NCBI RefSeq assembly: GCF_004115265.2
Contig: NC_046303.1
Span: forward strand, 62,001 to 126,000
From: Rhinolophus ferrumequinum
Lineage: Eukaryota; Chordata; Mammalia; Chiroptera; Rhinolophidae
Direction of reading: 5' to 3'
Length of the DNA: 64,000 bases
Part shown: in pieces, positions 39,101 through 50,851 of the stretch
Position numbering within the stretch: position 1 is the stretch's first letter
Layout of the letters: every line of letters starts with the position of its first letter
Program-made: the position numbers and the translations under genes
Notes under the pieces: generated by a model
The model's input: only the letters and a program-made list of their open reading frames with translations
The model's database searches: none
What the model was told of the DNA's origin: nothing

Positions 39101-41871
39101 CACAAGCCCAAGAGGGTCAGGGCTGCCCCTAGAAGCTGGAAGAGGCAGGTGTGGAGCCTCCGGAGGGAGCGCAGCCCTGCCCACACCTGGATCTCAGACT
39201 TGTGGTCTCCAGAACTGGGAGAGAACCAATTCCCATTGTTTGAAGCCGCCCAGTTTGTGGCTTTGTTGTGTTTCGGCAGCCACGGGAAATTCTGTATTAC
39301 CTCACAGATACCTAAATTATAACTGTTCTTAGAAAGAGGTATACCAAGTCCCAACATAGCTGTCCTAAAAATACTACAAGTTCCTTTAAGGGTTTGGATT
39401 CTTCACCTGCCCACAAATGCCTTATCCTTTGAAAACAGAGATGCCCCCAATTCAAACTTCGTATCCCCACTCCTGTTCTGTTCCATGCAGTCTGAGTGCC
39501 TGGGACCCTGGGGACAGCACATGGGTGGCATCAGGCTTGGTCCTCAGGGGTCACTCGGGAGAGCGGCAGAAAGGGGTGGAGGTTTCAGAACGATTTGTCC
39601 ACACAGATCCCAAGCCTGGAGAAAACGCAGTCGGGAGATGACAGATAATGTGGACATGGGACCAGCCCCTTCCTTAGCCCAGCTGACTCCAGCGTGAGCC
39701 TCCCCTGCCTGGAATAACCAAGAACATTTCACACCTCGGGGAGCGGAGGAGAGTAACTCAAAACAAGATAAGGAGAGTGCCAGCGTAGGATAGAAACACC
39801 AGATGCTAACAGAAACCAGATCTCTAAACCCCACCGTCTGTCTGCGTCCTCATTGAGCCCCAGGCATCTGAGCCCTCATGAAGCCCCAAAATCTGAGCCT
39901 TCTCGGAGCCTCAGATAGCTGAGCCTTCATGCAGCCCCAGGCGGCAGAGCCGAGCATGGTGGGTGGAGCTCATCCAGCCCCAACACACCAAAGTAGAACT
40001 AGCACCCCACCGTGTAGCTGAGGAGACTGAGGCACAGACAGGCTAAGACAATCCAAGGTTGCACAGCTGGGACCCAACGCATGCTCCTGAGCACCAGGCA
40101 GAGCCATGCGTCCCTGTGCCCAAGGCAGGACACCCATGTGTCTGGGCGGTGTGCAGGCACCAGCGTGAACAAGGCCTGCACTCACCCTTGCTGAGCCCAT
40201 GGTCTCGAGGGACATAGACAGCAGCAGCAAACGAGGGATCAGCCGCTGTGAGAAGTGCCACAAACGGGGACTAAGAAGATATGGAGAAGGCCCTGGTGGT
40301 TGAGGTGGCCTCGTGAAGCATATGACATTTAAGTTGAGGTCCTGAGGGAACCTGGGGAAGGAGCATGCCAGGTGAAGAGAAAGCCAAGGGCGAGAAAGGG
40401 CCTGGAGTTTTCAGGGAACATGGCAGTGGAGACTGAGCTCTGGAGAGACCTCCTATCAGAAGGGGGTGCTCTGGGTGAAGCCAGCACTGCCAGGCGGTGA
40501 GGGTACAATCTGCCCCACCTCGTCATCATGGCTGCTGTCTGAGTTCCTGACCCATCTGTCAGCAGAGTGAAGTGGCTGTTTGCCATCTCTGAGACTTTTG
40601 TTAGCAGCAATAGTGACTGGAAGAAAAGCCTGGTACCAGACAGGGGTGCTGCTGTAAAGAACCTAAACAGCGGCAGTGACATTGGGCCTGAGGACGGTGT
40701 TCCCAGGGGGCTTTGAGGGAAATGGGGATAAGGTCATGGGAGTCAGAGGGAGACCCTTATCATGTGGCAGAAGAAAGGCGAAACACGCTATTGCCAGCAG
40801 TAAAGAAAACAGAATGTCTTTGATGAACATGACCATGGAGCCAGCAGATCTGGGCCAACGATGATACAACCAGCGCCAATCCAGCTGGCCGGGTGAGATG
40901 GGGTGGGCCCAAGTACCTGAAGCTTTGCAAGGGGTTCTAGTGTGCAACCTGGTGCTGGGGGCACTAAAAACAAGTGAGACATGGGCTCACCTACAAAATT
41001 TTAGTTCCGAAACATTAACAGATGAATTGAAAAATACATAGAAAGCCACTTGTATCTATGGGGCAATGCAGTGCCACCCAAAAGTTGAACGCGGGGTCCT
41101 GCTTCAACCAAGAATAACAGCTGCATGAGAGGTCACCAACGGAGAAATGGGGAAAAAGGTTTGCGTTAAACGAGGCAGCAGGCCATGTACTTAGGCCAGA
41201 CAGAAGAGCCCAAGGGGTAAGACGCTGACGCCCAATAAGCAGGGGAGACCAGTGGGGAAGCACACACATCGGTGAAGACAGGCAGTTCCCTCGGGAGCAG
41301 GTGGGTGTCCCCAACGACCTGCGCTCCCGGGGCCTGGCTCCGGGCCTGCCACAGCATGGCTAAATGCGCAGACAGTCAGCACTGAAGATAAGGGAAAATA
41401 TTTCTCTGTATCGCTGTTACTGAGCCCTACCCTGTCCCCACCACTGAACGGAACCTAACTTTAAACGCACAAGTCCCTTCATTTAACCCTGACAACGACC
41501 TGAAGCAGAGGCTGAGGCACAGAGAGGCTAATCTCCCCGGGTTACCGGGCAGTGGGATAAATCCAAGAGGGGTTCCAATTCTGCCAGTCGCTCACAGATT
41601 CCTATCCGGGTCCCCTCTGTGCTGGCGGGCGAGGCACCTCCCGGCACTCACCCCAGCGCTGCTGGGCCCGGCTCACCAGGAAGGGCCTCATGTGGATGAG
41701 GCGGGTGGCATAGATGTGGGCGTACTGTCTGCTGAAGCTGCGCTCCCCCAGCCTGAACGGCTGGGAGCAGTTGGCGTAAGTCAGTATGGGCACCCGGGCA
41801 AAGGTGGCGCTGTTGGCGGACGGTGGGGACAGCAGAGTGTGGGCCCTCTGGGCAGCCTGCTCAGAAAACAT
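36112..41871 (-). CDS. POLD2: DNA polymerase delta subunit 2 (p50)
   Basis: Accessory B subunit of replicative DNA polymerase delta; bridges the catalytic subunit POLD1 and POLD3 in the nucleus, and also serves polymerase zeta. Ten coding exons: 41871-41652, 38845-38724, 38557-38434, 38226-38112, 37949-37751, 37616-37536, 37400-37243, 37060-36933, 36744-36643 and 36272-36112, totalling 469 aa, the human length. Start [19 protein letters not shown]. An OB-fold region ([11 protein letters not shown], then SILREVSEE) is followed by the inactive phosphodiesterase-like domain ([63 protein letters not shown]). The C terminus ends LGGLGLGP. The first coding intron (41651-38846) is the longest and holds a MaLR fragment, MIRs and a small minisatellite. 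Intact, with standard splice sites. Confidence 0.97.
38990..39310 (+). mobile_element. MLT1-like LTR fragment (ERVL-MaLR)
   Basis: Fossil LTR piece in direct orientation inside a POLD2 intron. The 3' portion is clear: TGGTCTCCAGAACTGGGAG, CATTGTTTGAAGCCGCCCAG, TTTGTGGCTTTGTTGTG and a final GGCAGCCACGGGAAA stretch. The left limit is uncertain. Confidence 0.65.
39849..39951. repeat. 26-bp minisatellite, four copies
   Basis: Units at 39849, 39875, 39900 and 39926, each 25-26 bp, sharing an AGCCCC core and ending CTGAGCC or CAGAGCC. Within the long POLD2 intron. Confidence 0.75.
40004..40105 (+). repeat. MIR relic
   Basis: AGCTGAGGAGACTGAGGCAC, then AGACAGGCTAAGACAATCCA and GGTTGCACAGCTGG match the MIR core. 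Confidence 0.6.
41400..41590 (+). repeat. MIR relic
   Basis: CTTCATTTAACCCTGACAAC, then AGGCTGAGGCACAGAGAGGC and GGGCAGTGGGAT. Ends just before POLD2 exon 2 sequence. Confidence 0.6.
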
Positions 41872-42733
41872 GTTGATCGATGGGTCTACACCGCTGTGCC
41901 CGGGCCGAGGAGGACGTGGTCACTGTGAGAACACAAATGCATTCCTGCAACCCCTGCCCCCTGACGGCGGTGGCTTCCCTGCAGCACCCCCACTGCACCC
42001 ACAGGGCCCCAGGGAAAGGAGCCGAAGAGCTGTGGCCCCAGCAGACGAGGGTGGGGCTGCACCTGCAAACAGGCTGGGCACCAGTGTCGCACCCTGTCAC
42101 CCTCATGAAAGCCATTTCTCCCACCTGGAGCCCTCCAGACACAGGTGGGGCCCTCACTCCTCTCCTTCAAGTCTGCTTACATCTCACCTTCTCCAACTGC
42201 CACTTGTGCTTCTTCAATGTTGACGGTTTCTCAAGGCATTGACCTTCTAACAAACATACATTCTAAGTGTATTGCGTGCCTCCTCTGACTACACGTAAGC
42301 TCCAGGAGAGAGGGATCAGCGCCTGACCCCTTTCTAGCAGCAGCCACGGCCCAGAGGGGCTTCCAGGAGCCCTGCCAGGACGGGCTCAGCCACGTCACAG
42401 GCTGGGATCACAGGTTTGCATGCGGTGGCTCACACAAGATGTGGCACCAAACCGACTTCCCTTTCCTTTTCCGTCATCTATTAGGTGGCCTGTACCCTAT
42501 TTCTATCGTACAGCTCTGGGCTGGGGCGGAATCTGAATTAACTTTCCGCCCAAACTTGCAGACTGGGGTGGGAGAAAGAGCCCCGCCGGTCCCTGGTCCG
42601 CGCTCTGGGGTAGGTTCGGGAGGGGGGGTGGGAAACAGCAGAGACCCCGCGAGACGACGCTCAGCCCGCGGTCCCGCGTGGACACCCACAACCCCAGGCC
42701 CACGCCGCCCGGGCGACGCTGGACCTCACTCAC

Positions 42734-42900
42734 CTCGCTGCGCGCCGCGGCCCGCCCACCGCCACGAGCCGCATCCGCCAATCTGCGCGCCCCGCCCGCC
42801 CATCGCCTCATCCCGCCAATCGCCGTGCGCCCCGCCTTGTCCATCTCCTCGGGGCTCGCCCACCGCCGCGCGCCGCTTCCCGCCAATCCGCGCGCCCAGC
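42734..42900 (-). promoter_or_regulatory. POLD2 CpG promoter with three CCAAT boxes; non-coding first exon
   Basis: A CpG-dense region about 42560-43330. A strong minus-strand donor (exon end 42734, then GTGAGTGAGG) fits a non-coding first exon spliced to the ATG exon at 41871. CCAAT boxes occur on the plus strand at 42778-42782, 42816-42820 and 42883-42887, a cluster typical of NF-Y-driven, cell-cycle-linked housekeeping promoters. No TATA box. Confidence 0.65.
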
Positions 42901-43384
42901 CCCACCTATCGCCGCGCTCCTGGCCCCTGGACGCTGCGCGTGCGCGGAGCCACGCACCCGTTCCCTGCGCAACACGGGCGGGGCTGGCTCCGCGGGATCG
43001 GTGTTTGCGCCTGTGCTTCGCGTCGCTCTGATGGTGGCCTCTCCCTTCCGTGACGTCCCCGGGCCTTCAGGGTAGTTGGCGCCCCTCGCTGTACCCCAGG
43101 ACCCTGCTGGACGCCAGGCTGCGGTGACCGCCCGTGGTGACCGCTTGGTGGCAGGACGGAGACCGAGGGCTACACGCCCCGCGGAAGGCCGGGGCGGGGC
43201 GGGCGCTGGGGTTCAGGGCCGACCAGGGTCCTTGCTGCCCGCCCCCCCCTGCACTGCCCGGTCTGTCCTCACCGCCCGCGTCCACCACACCCCTTCCTAA
43301 GCGCGCGGGGCGCCACTCCCGCTCATTCATCGCGCTTGTGCCGCCCGAATCCCCGTCTCGTCTCCACAAGAAAGTGGGTAACAA

Positions 43385-43530
43385 TGGATGACATGTAGAA
43401 GCCCTTGTTCTGGACCTGCCGCTGTCCTAAGTTCTTGCCGTAGTAATTCATCTAATCCTCAAATAACGCTTTGACGATGAGGACACTGAGGCAGAGAGAG
43501 GTCAGACAGCTTGTGAGTAAGAGCTGGACT
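43385..43530 (+). repeat. MIR relic
   Basis: TTCATCTAATCCTCAAATAA, GAGGACACTGAGGCAGAGAG and AGCTTGTGAGTAAGAGCTGG follow the MIR order. Confidence 0.65.
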
Positions 43531-44529
43531 CGTGCCACGGCGCCTGAGAGTGTACCGTCCGTGGGCGCGGGGCCTCCCGTAGGACACACGCCCCCGGGCC
43601 GGTGTCACCCAGCAGCGCCGTCTCCTGTCCGCCGCCGCCCCTGCCGTTAACGGCGCGTTTGCCGTTGATGGGGCGGTGAACTAATTGTGGTGAGCGTGCT
43701 GGCGCGCGGGCTCGCACCGGAGCCCCGCGAGGCAGGGGTTGTTAGCGTCTGCGTTGTGCGGAACGATTCATCACTCCGCGGTCTCACTGCCAGGAAGCCA
43801 GGCGCCAGAATCTGAGCGCCCGGTCTGAGTCCTGAGCCTCCCCACTGGCAGGCTTGCGTCAGGCACACCGGTGGGGCAGCTGAGGGGTCTGGGACGGAGC
43901 CCTCCGCAACAGCCATGGAGGGAAAGGTGGGGGCTGAGAGGGCAGGGACAGGGCAGCGGGCGTGCTCCATGCGGCACAGGCACCGCTGGGGGCTCACACG
44001 ACACCTTCCGCGACTCTCTTCCTGCTGTCGGCCAGGATGGAGAGTCTACGTGTTGACTTTCCCAGCTTCCCTGGCAGCCATGGTGGCGATGAGCTCAGAT
44101 CTGGCAGAAACAGGAGGAGGATTCTGGCAGGGCTGGGGGTTTGGGCTTCTGGGGAATATGCTTTTGTGATACAAGCGAGGGGCACAGCCTGTGCCCTCCC
44201 ACCTCCTCTGTTGTGAATACAGTACTTGGCAGTGCCCTGCAGCCCTGAAAAAATCCCAGAGATGCCCACCCGGGTACCACTTAGCCACACCAAGCCTAGC
44301 AACTGCTTCTTACTTAAAGCAAAAAACGAACCTGTTTGTTTTCTCCATGTTGGGCTTTCTGAATGTGAAGCCAAAGCTGCTCTTAAATGAAATGAGGATA
44401 ACAGGGCCGAGGCCCCAGCAGGCTTAACAAGCGGCGCTGTTGGGATTGGGCCCTCAAAATAAGTGCTAGGTTCCAGGGGAAGCAAGGGCTGGTGTGCAGG
44501 CACCACAGGGAGGGGCTCTGTGGTGCTCA

Positions 44530-45625
44530 CTGATGTGTTTTATTGAAACAGATTTTCTTTGTGGTAAAATCTATGTAACATAAGATTCACCATTTTAAAC
44601 ATTTTGAAGTATATGGTTTGCTGGCATTAAGCGCATTCATCACCAGCATCATCTCCAAATCTTTTTCGTCTTCCCAACGGAATCTCTACCCATTAGACGC
44701 TCACTCCCCGCTCCCCCTCCCCAGCCCTTGCCCATTAAATGTACTTTCTGTCCCTGAATGTGTCTCTTCTCAGAGCCTCATGTAAGTGGGATCATACAAT
44801 CTTTGTCTTTTTGTATCTGGCTTAATTCACTTAATATCTCCGAGGTATCCCTGTGGTAGCATGTGAGAGAAATTTCATTCCCTTTGATGGATGAATAATA
44901 TTCCACTGTGCGTGTGCACTGCAGTTCATCCTTCTGTCCATGGACACGGGCTGCGTCCACCTCTTGGCGACTGTGAAGCATCCTGCTGCTGTGAACACAG
45001 CTGTGCAAATAGCTGTCCAAGGCCCTGCTTTCAATCCTTTCACATTTGTACCCAGAATAGGAAGTGCTGGGGGAAACAGTAATACTGTGTTAGTTTTTTG
45101 AGGAGCTGCGATGCTTCTCCCACAGCGGCTGCACCGTCTTACGGGGTTCTCACCACCTGTGCACCTCCCTGGCACCTGCTGTTTGTCCTCGTGAGTGCAT
45201 GGTGGTCTCTCACCAGGGTGCGGACCAGCGTTTCCTTGGTGATTCGTGACGCTGAGCACTTTTGCATGGCTTGTTGGCTGTTTGTGTGACTGAAGAAATT
45301 TTCATGTAAGTGCTTTGCCCATTTTTTCATCGGGTTGTGTTTTTGTTATTGAGTTTTAGGAGTTCTTTATATATTCCAGATATTAATCCCCTATAAGAAA
45401 TGTGATTTGCAAATACCTTCTTGCGTTCTATGGGTTGTCTTTTAACTGCTCGTCATATCCAAGAACTCATTGCCAAATCCATTGTCACGAAGCTTTCCCC
45501 AGGTTCTGCTGAGAGTCTGGTAGTTTTAGCTTTTTGATCTATTTTGAGTTCATTTTTGTATATGGTTTGAGATAAGGGTCCAACTTTATGCTTTTGCATG
45601 TGGATGCTTAGTGTTTCTTCCACAG
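44530..45625 (-). repeat. Old LINE-1, 3' part, about 1.1 kb
   Basis: Inverted LINE-1: on the plus strand it reads TTGTGGTAAAATCTATGTAA, CCATTTTAAACATTTTGAAG, TAAGTGGGATCATACA, GGATGAATAATATTCCACTG, TTTAGGAGTTCTTTATATAT and TTGATCTATTTTGAGTTCAT. The element therefore points left, with its 3' end near 44535. Diverged, with no long open frame, so inactive. Confidence 0.85.
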
Positions 45626-48620
45626 GCCTAATGATAAACTTATAAATCAGTGTAAAATGAGGAAAACTTAATCAGCATTGTCTTGAACATTTATTGTACA
45701 TCTGTGGTGTGATGTAGGAGAGCTGGATGTGGGAAGAGGCAAATAAGGTGGCCCTTGCCTTCCAGAGTCAGGAGTGTCACTTAGATGACACGACAGGCCA
45801 TAGCGGGGAATAGGCTGGTTAGAACCGTCTGAGCCTCGTGGCAGGCAGGATGAGGTCACATCACCGGTGGGAGGTGGGGGGCAGTCCAGGAGCCACAGTG
45901 GAGCAAGACGGTGAGGGTGGGGGAATGGGCCCGGGCTGGCAGGTTTGCAGGTGGAGGCCTGTGCGGGGAGGTCTGGGAGGCAGGGTGAGGCCTCTGAAAG
46001 CTACTCTTTGATCTCAGGACACAGAGGGCATAGGCCCGAGATGGTGCCATTGTCATGGCTGTAGGATGGGGTGCTCTCGTGGGCGGGCCCAGCTGCAGTT
46101 CATTGGTGGGTGACGGGCAACAGCACCACTTGGTGTTGGCCAACTTAAACCAAAGATAGTTGATTAGTTGGGTTTCAGCGACTCACAGAACTGGTGGGAG
46201 GTCATAGGACAATCACAGAAACCAGCTGGAGGTAACTTAGGCAAACATGGCTTTTACACACCGGTATAGCCTTTTGGGACCATGGATGGGAAAGACGGCT
46301 CCTCTCCTGTTTGTCGCTGGTCTCAGGGCCCGTGCCTCTGCTCCCCTGTACTCCCTGCTTCTCTCTCCCACAGACCTCTGCCTCTGCTCTGCGTCCCTCT
46401 GGGAGCAGTGGCCACCCCAGTGCGTTTACCTGTCTCCCAAGGCAGGGGCCCTGACCTCCCAAGGCTGCCACTGCTTGACCTTGTACGTGTTGTGGGAGGG
46501 GGCGGCCACAAGGCGGGCTGAGAATGGTGCATGGCCGCTGGGGTGGCTCCGACCAGGCAGTGCCAGGAAGGGGCCAAAGGACCAGGCCGGGGCTGGCTGT
46601 GGGCACTTGGGAAGGCCGACTTGGTGGGTGCTGGGCCGCACTGGGGAGGGGCAGGGGAGAAGGAAGCAGAGAGTTAAGGAGGGGTCCTGGGAGAAGGGTG
46701 GGGAGGTGCTGCTGACGGCACAGCAGGCGGGCAGGGCGATAAGGTTCTATTTTGGAGCGGTGTGGCTCTGCACATTCAGCAGCTGGTCCCTGTGGGGATG
46801 TGCCGCAGATGGCAGGAGGGCCAGAGGGAGAGGTAGGGCTCAGAGGCTGTGCCAGGAAGGATGGAGGGGCGGCGGAGAGGGAGGGGAGCCAGCAGGGGCT
46901 CCCCTCCCTGGGGCTGCAGCCACCCCTCCTGCCCCTTTCCTCTGTGCCGGCTCCCAGGGGCTCTGCCACCTCAAGACGGACTGCAAGTCCTTTGGCTTTG
47001 CCACATTTTCAAGGCACTCCCCTTTCTGCTGGAAATTGTCAGGTCACCAGACAGCATCTGAAGACTGCTGGGGGTACCATGTCAGCCCCCAATCTGTCTG
47101 CACGTCCCTCCATCTGCACAATTAATCAGGAAAATGAAATCAAGTGCTGCCGTGGCTCTGCCTGTGGATGTGTCTGGTGGTTCTCTGGTGGCCACTCAGG
47201 GCTGACCTCAGAAGTGGGGGCTGGGAAGGCGCGCCAAGGGCTGTGACACACATGGGGCTCAGGAAAGCACTGACTGCCACGTGCGGCTTCAGTGAATGGC
47301 AGTTGCTGCCAGCACCCAGTCCCGTGTCTCCTTCAGAGACGAGGAAACTGAGTCCCGGAGAAGGAGCAGGGGTCGTTGAAGGTCACTCACGTAAGCAGGG
47401 AGTGGAGCTGGACCCCAGGACAGCTGACTCCCAGGCCTGCTCTGTGCCTCTCTCTAAAAAGACCACCCTAGCCCAGGGCCTCCCTCTGTATCTCCACGCC
47501 CCCAGCCTTTCCGACTCACAGTAGAGAAGGGGCGAGTGTGTTCAGACCTGCTATTCCCTAGTCTCCCCAGCTTAACGCGACACTCCTGCATTCTTGCTGA
47601 GTGAAGTCACAGCAAGAAGCCAGCGCTACCATCCCACCAGAACTGAGGCACTGGACCCCTCAGCCTGTGTGGCAGAGGGTCTGCACTGGATGGTGGGCAG
47701 TGTGGGTGGTGAGGACGGTGACAGCCATCTGACACCTCCAGAGAAGCTCAGAACAGTCCATGACTCATAGAGGAGTATGCAGAGCACAGATTTCTGGGGC
47801 CAGGCAAAGTTTAAGAGCTGTCTTTTATCAGTGGTGTTAACAGTCATCTAAAGAATGTCGGCCCCTGCCCAGAGGGCTCTTCTCGGGGGCAGGAGGGCAG
47901 AACTGGGACTGGGACCCCATCTCAGCATAAAAGTCAGAAAATACTACAAACTGGCCAGCCTCCCCCCATCTCCTCTCCCCCTTGGCACTCTGGAGGTTCC
48001 AGCTGCCTTCCAGTGTCCAGGATGGGTGCGTGTCCCCCTCCAGCCCCTGGTTTCTGCAGGTGAGGTGGGGGAGGGGGCACTAAGAGTCCTCTCCAGAGAA
48101 GCCCCCACCTCCAGCCACCTGGCCCTGCTCCCTGGCAGGCCTGCAGCCAGTTCCTGAGCTTGCCTGTCCTTTGGTGTCGTGGTCTCGCCTACATTTCTGA
48201 CGTAGTCTGGCTGTTTTCAAATGGGTTCCTCTGTGCCCTTCACACAGGGCCCAGCGCCCCACACATGTGTGCAGGGAGGCCTACCGGAGCCAGTATGCAG
48301 AGATGGGGCTGGGTGGTCAGAGGTCCCAGGAGGGCAGAGGCCCAGGGCCGTTGGCAGAACCTCCGCTGAGTGCCCGGCAGGCAGCCTCCGGTTGCTGAGC
48401 CCAGCTTGAGTGGGGGGCCCACCTGCCGAGGGGCACGTAAAGGCCCAGTTTCCTCTCCCAGAGTCACGGCCTCAGGCAAGATGGTCACCCTGTCAGGCTG
48501 CAGTGTCCTCATCCATCACTGGGCAGCGAGAGGTCTGCTTTCTTCTTAGTGGTCCCTGCTCCTGGCCCTCAGCTCCCCTGGGCCACCCCCACCCCCTTGG
48601 TCACACACAGGCCACCACAG
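45626..48620. other. Intergenic stretch upstream of POLD2 / downstream of MYL7
   Basis: About 3 kb with no recognised gene. Two long open frames overlap on opposite strands near 46200-47125, but they look like GC-rich chance frames. A MIR relic lies at about 47300-47460. Confidence 0.5.
47300..47460 (+). repeat. MIR relic
   Basis: GAGACGAGGAAACTGAGTCC, AGGTCACTCACGTAAGCAGG and GAGTGGAGCTGGACCCCAGG match the MIR core. Confidence 0.65.
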
Positions 48621-48640
48621 CGGGGTTCATGGGAAATGCA

Positions 48641-48646
48641 TTTATT
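48641..48646 (-). terminator. MYL7 poly(A) signal
   Basis: AATAAA on the minus strand 41 bases after the MYL7 stop, so the 3' UTR is about 60 bases. Confidence 0.85.
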
Positions 48647-48687
48647 GAGGTGGGCCGGCCATGGCCCTGAGTTACGCGGAGCCGGGC

Positions 48688-50679
48688 TCACTCCTCCTTC
48701 TCGTCCCCATGGGTGATGATGTAGCACAGGGACTTGTAGTCGATATTCCCGGCCAGGTCCATGGGCGTCAGTGCGAACATCTGCTCCACCTGGGGAGGCG
48801 CCGTGAGAGCCGGGGCCCTTCACTCTGCCTCGGGGCTGTGCTGTGGTGCTCAGCCTTTTCAGGCCCAAACCCTAAACTCCGAGTTAATGTTTCTCTGTTG
48901 TCTGACTCTGGGCAGACTGGGGGTATGGGGCCCCAGAGGGGGCCATGAGTCAAAGGGTACAACGTGGCCACAGGGACATGCTCTCTTCTCTGTGCCGCCC
49001 TCCCCCTGGGTCTCTGCACACACAGCTCTCCCAGCTGGGCACACCCTCCTCCCTTTCTGACTCCACTTCTTCACCGTCCTGTCCTCCGGAGAGCTGGGCT
49101 CTCCGCCCCAGAGGGCAGCAGCTCCCTGAGGTCTCCCAGGGCCCTGCGGGGTGAGCGCCCCACAAAGGAGCCAGGAACCCTCACCTCAGCCAGCGAGAAC
49201 TTGTCTGCCTGGGTCAGGAGAAGCTGCTTGAACCTGGGGGGTGGGAGCAGTGGGGAGGGGGATGAAGGCCCCCAGGGTCCGGGTGGCCACCCCCAAGGGC
49301 CGCACCCCTGGGCCTGCTCCCAGCACGGCGTCCCTCGCCAGCCAGCGGACACTTACTCATCCTTATCCACAACGCCCTTGCCACTGGGGTCAAACATTCG
49401 GAAGGCGCTCAGGATGGCTTCCTCGGGATCTGTCCCTGGGAGGCCGAGGAAGGAGGTGAGCACCCATACCCCATCTTCCAAGGCCCCACCAGGAGGAGCC
49501 CAGGGTGCAGGGGGATCCCTCCATGTCCCAGAAGAGGCAGGACGGTGTTCCCCCATACACAGTGTCCCTCGGGGCTCCAGCCACGACTGCTGTCCTGAGG
49601 TGGGCAGGCCTGACCAGGAGATTGGGATTTGGGACTTGGGAAGGGAGGCTGAAGGCACGTTTCCCAACACTGAGTTGGGACTTGCGGTGACTAGTGCCTT
49701 TGGGTTTGGAATGCAGGAGTGAGCCCCACATCTTCTGGGTGGGCAAAGGCCAGGTGGAGCCCAGGTGGGGTTCAAACTCGCTACCCGGCCAGGGGTGGCC
49801 AGACCTGCCCCAGGCTCACCATTGAGCTTCTCTCCGAAGAGTGTGAGGAAGACAGTGAAGTTGATGGGACCCTTCCCCTCCTGCAGCATGGCGTCCAGCT
49901 CCTCTTCTGGGACACTCACCTTCCCTGGTGGGTGTGGGGCATGAGGTGGACACGGATGCACGGTGTCCCCAGCAGGGCTCAGGCTACCCTCCCCTCCTTC
50001 CCAACCTTAGTGGGTAGAGAGTCAGAGGCCGCGGTGGGTGGGGAGCAGCAGCAGGGAGGGAGGTGTGAGGGTGCGATGAGGGAAGGGGCCTGTCCAGCGC
50101 TCCGGGCAGGGCCCCTGGGTGGGAAGGGGCTGGCTGGGTGTACTCACCGAGCTGGGAGTAGGTCTCCCGAAGGTCTGACTTACAGATGACGCCATCACGG
50201 TTCTGGTCAATGCAGCTGAATGCCTGTGAAGTGGGGGGGGGGGGCACAGTCTCAGGTGGGAGCAGGCCCCACCGCAGTGACGATGGGAGGTGGGGGGAGG
50301 AGCAAGGACCACTGACCTCCACAGGAGAGAGGGTGTATGGGGGGCAGGGTGCTTTTGGGGGTAGGGCACTCACTTCTTTGAACTCCTGGATCTGGGCTTG
50401 CTCGAACATGGAAAAGACGTTGGAAGAGCCTCGTGCCTGCTTGGTGGCCGCGGCCTTGCCCCGGGTCCCCGCCTTCCTGCTGGCCTGCAACACTGTGGGT
50501 GGGGAGGGGTCCTCTCCAGGGCTCCCCGAAGAAGCCCCCATGTGCACCCCAGAGCATTCCCAGGAGAGCCGGTCAGGTCCTCTTCCTACCCTGGAGACTA
50601 TATCACTCCAGGCACAGAAGCTGCTCTGCTTCCCCACCCCAAAGTTGGCCCTCCAGCCCCCAAACCTGGCACTCACCAT
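48688..50679 (-). CDS. MYL7: Atrial myosin regulatory light chain (MLC-2a)
   Basis: Regulatory light chain of atrial cardiac myosin; binds the heavy-chain neck and tunes contraction. Seven exons: 50679-50677 (only the ATG), 50484-50374, 50223-50148, 49924-49820, 49435-49357, 49233-49185 and 48789-48688, totalling 174 aa (human 175). N-terminal [10 protein letters not shown] is the basic tail, and the phosphorylatable serines lie in [13 protein letters not shown]-hand 1 is intact as a calcium loop ([12 protein letters not shown], from residue 44); later EF-hands are present ([20 protein letters not shown]). It ends THGDEKEE. One residue shorter than human in the KQARGSS region. Placing only the initiator codon in exon 1 is, as I recall, also the human layout. 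Distinct from ventricular MYL2 by its N-terminal sequence and neighbourhood. Confidence 0.96.
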
Positions 50680-50851
50680 CCTCTCTCTGTGGCAGCGTGG
50701 TTGCTGTGAGAGGCCCACAGCCCCCTTTATGTGTCACCCTTATCACCTGAAACACCAAATAAGGAAAGGAGGAGAGAACAGACCCAAACTTGGCAGCCCC
50801 TGCCTGGGCTGGGGGCGGATAGGGCCCCAAGTGGATTCCAGCCACATTCCT
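50680..50851 (-). promoter_or_regulatory. MYL7 cardiac promoter: CATAAA, GATA, CArG, M-CAT
   Basis: Upstream of exon 1, in order on the minus strand: CATAAA at 50731-50726 as a TATA-like box, GATA (TGATAAGG) near 50746-50739, a perfect CArG box CCAAATAAGG at 50755-50764 for SRF, and M-CAT CATTCCT at 50845-50851 on the plus strand for TEAD factors. All four lie within about 130 bp, which suits atrial-specific expression. Confidence 0.7.

Noticed and set aside
44530-45625. A gene of unknown function in the AT-rich block
   Set aside because: The phrases follow an inverted LINE-1 3' region and no long frame exists.
46247-47125. A 292-codon open frame on the plus strand, overlapping a 255-codon frame on the minus strand (46202-46969)
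   Set aside because: GC-rich sequence keeps both strands open by chance; composition is dominated by Gly, Arg, Pro and Ser, no domain or family is recognisable, and no splice or promoter pattern supports it.
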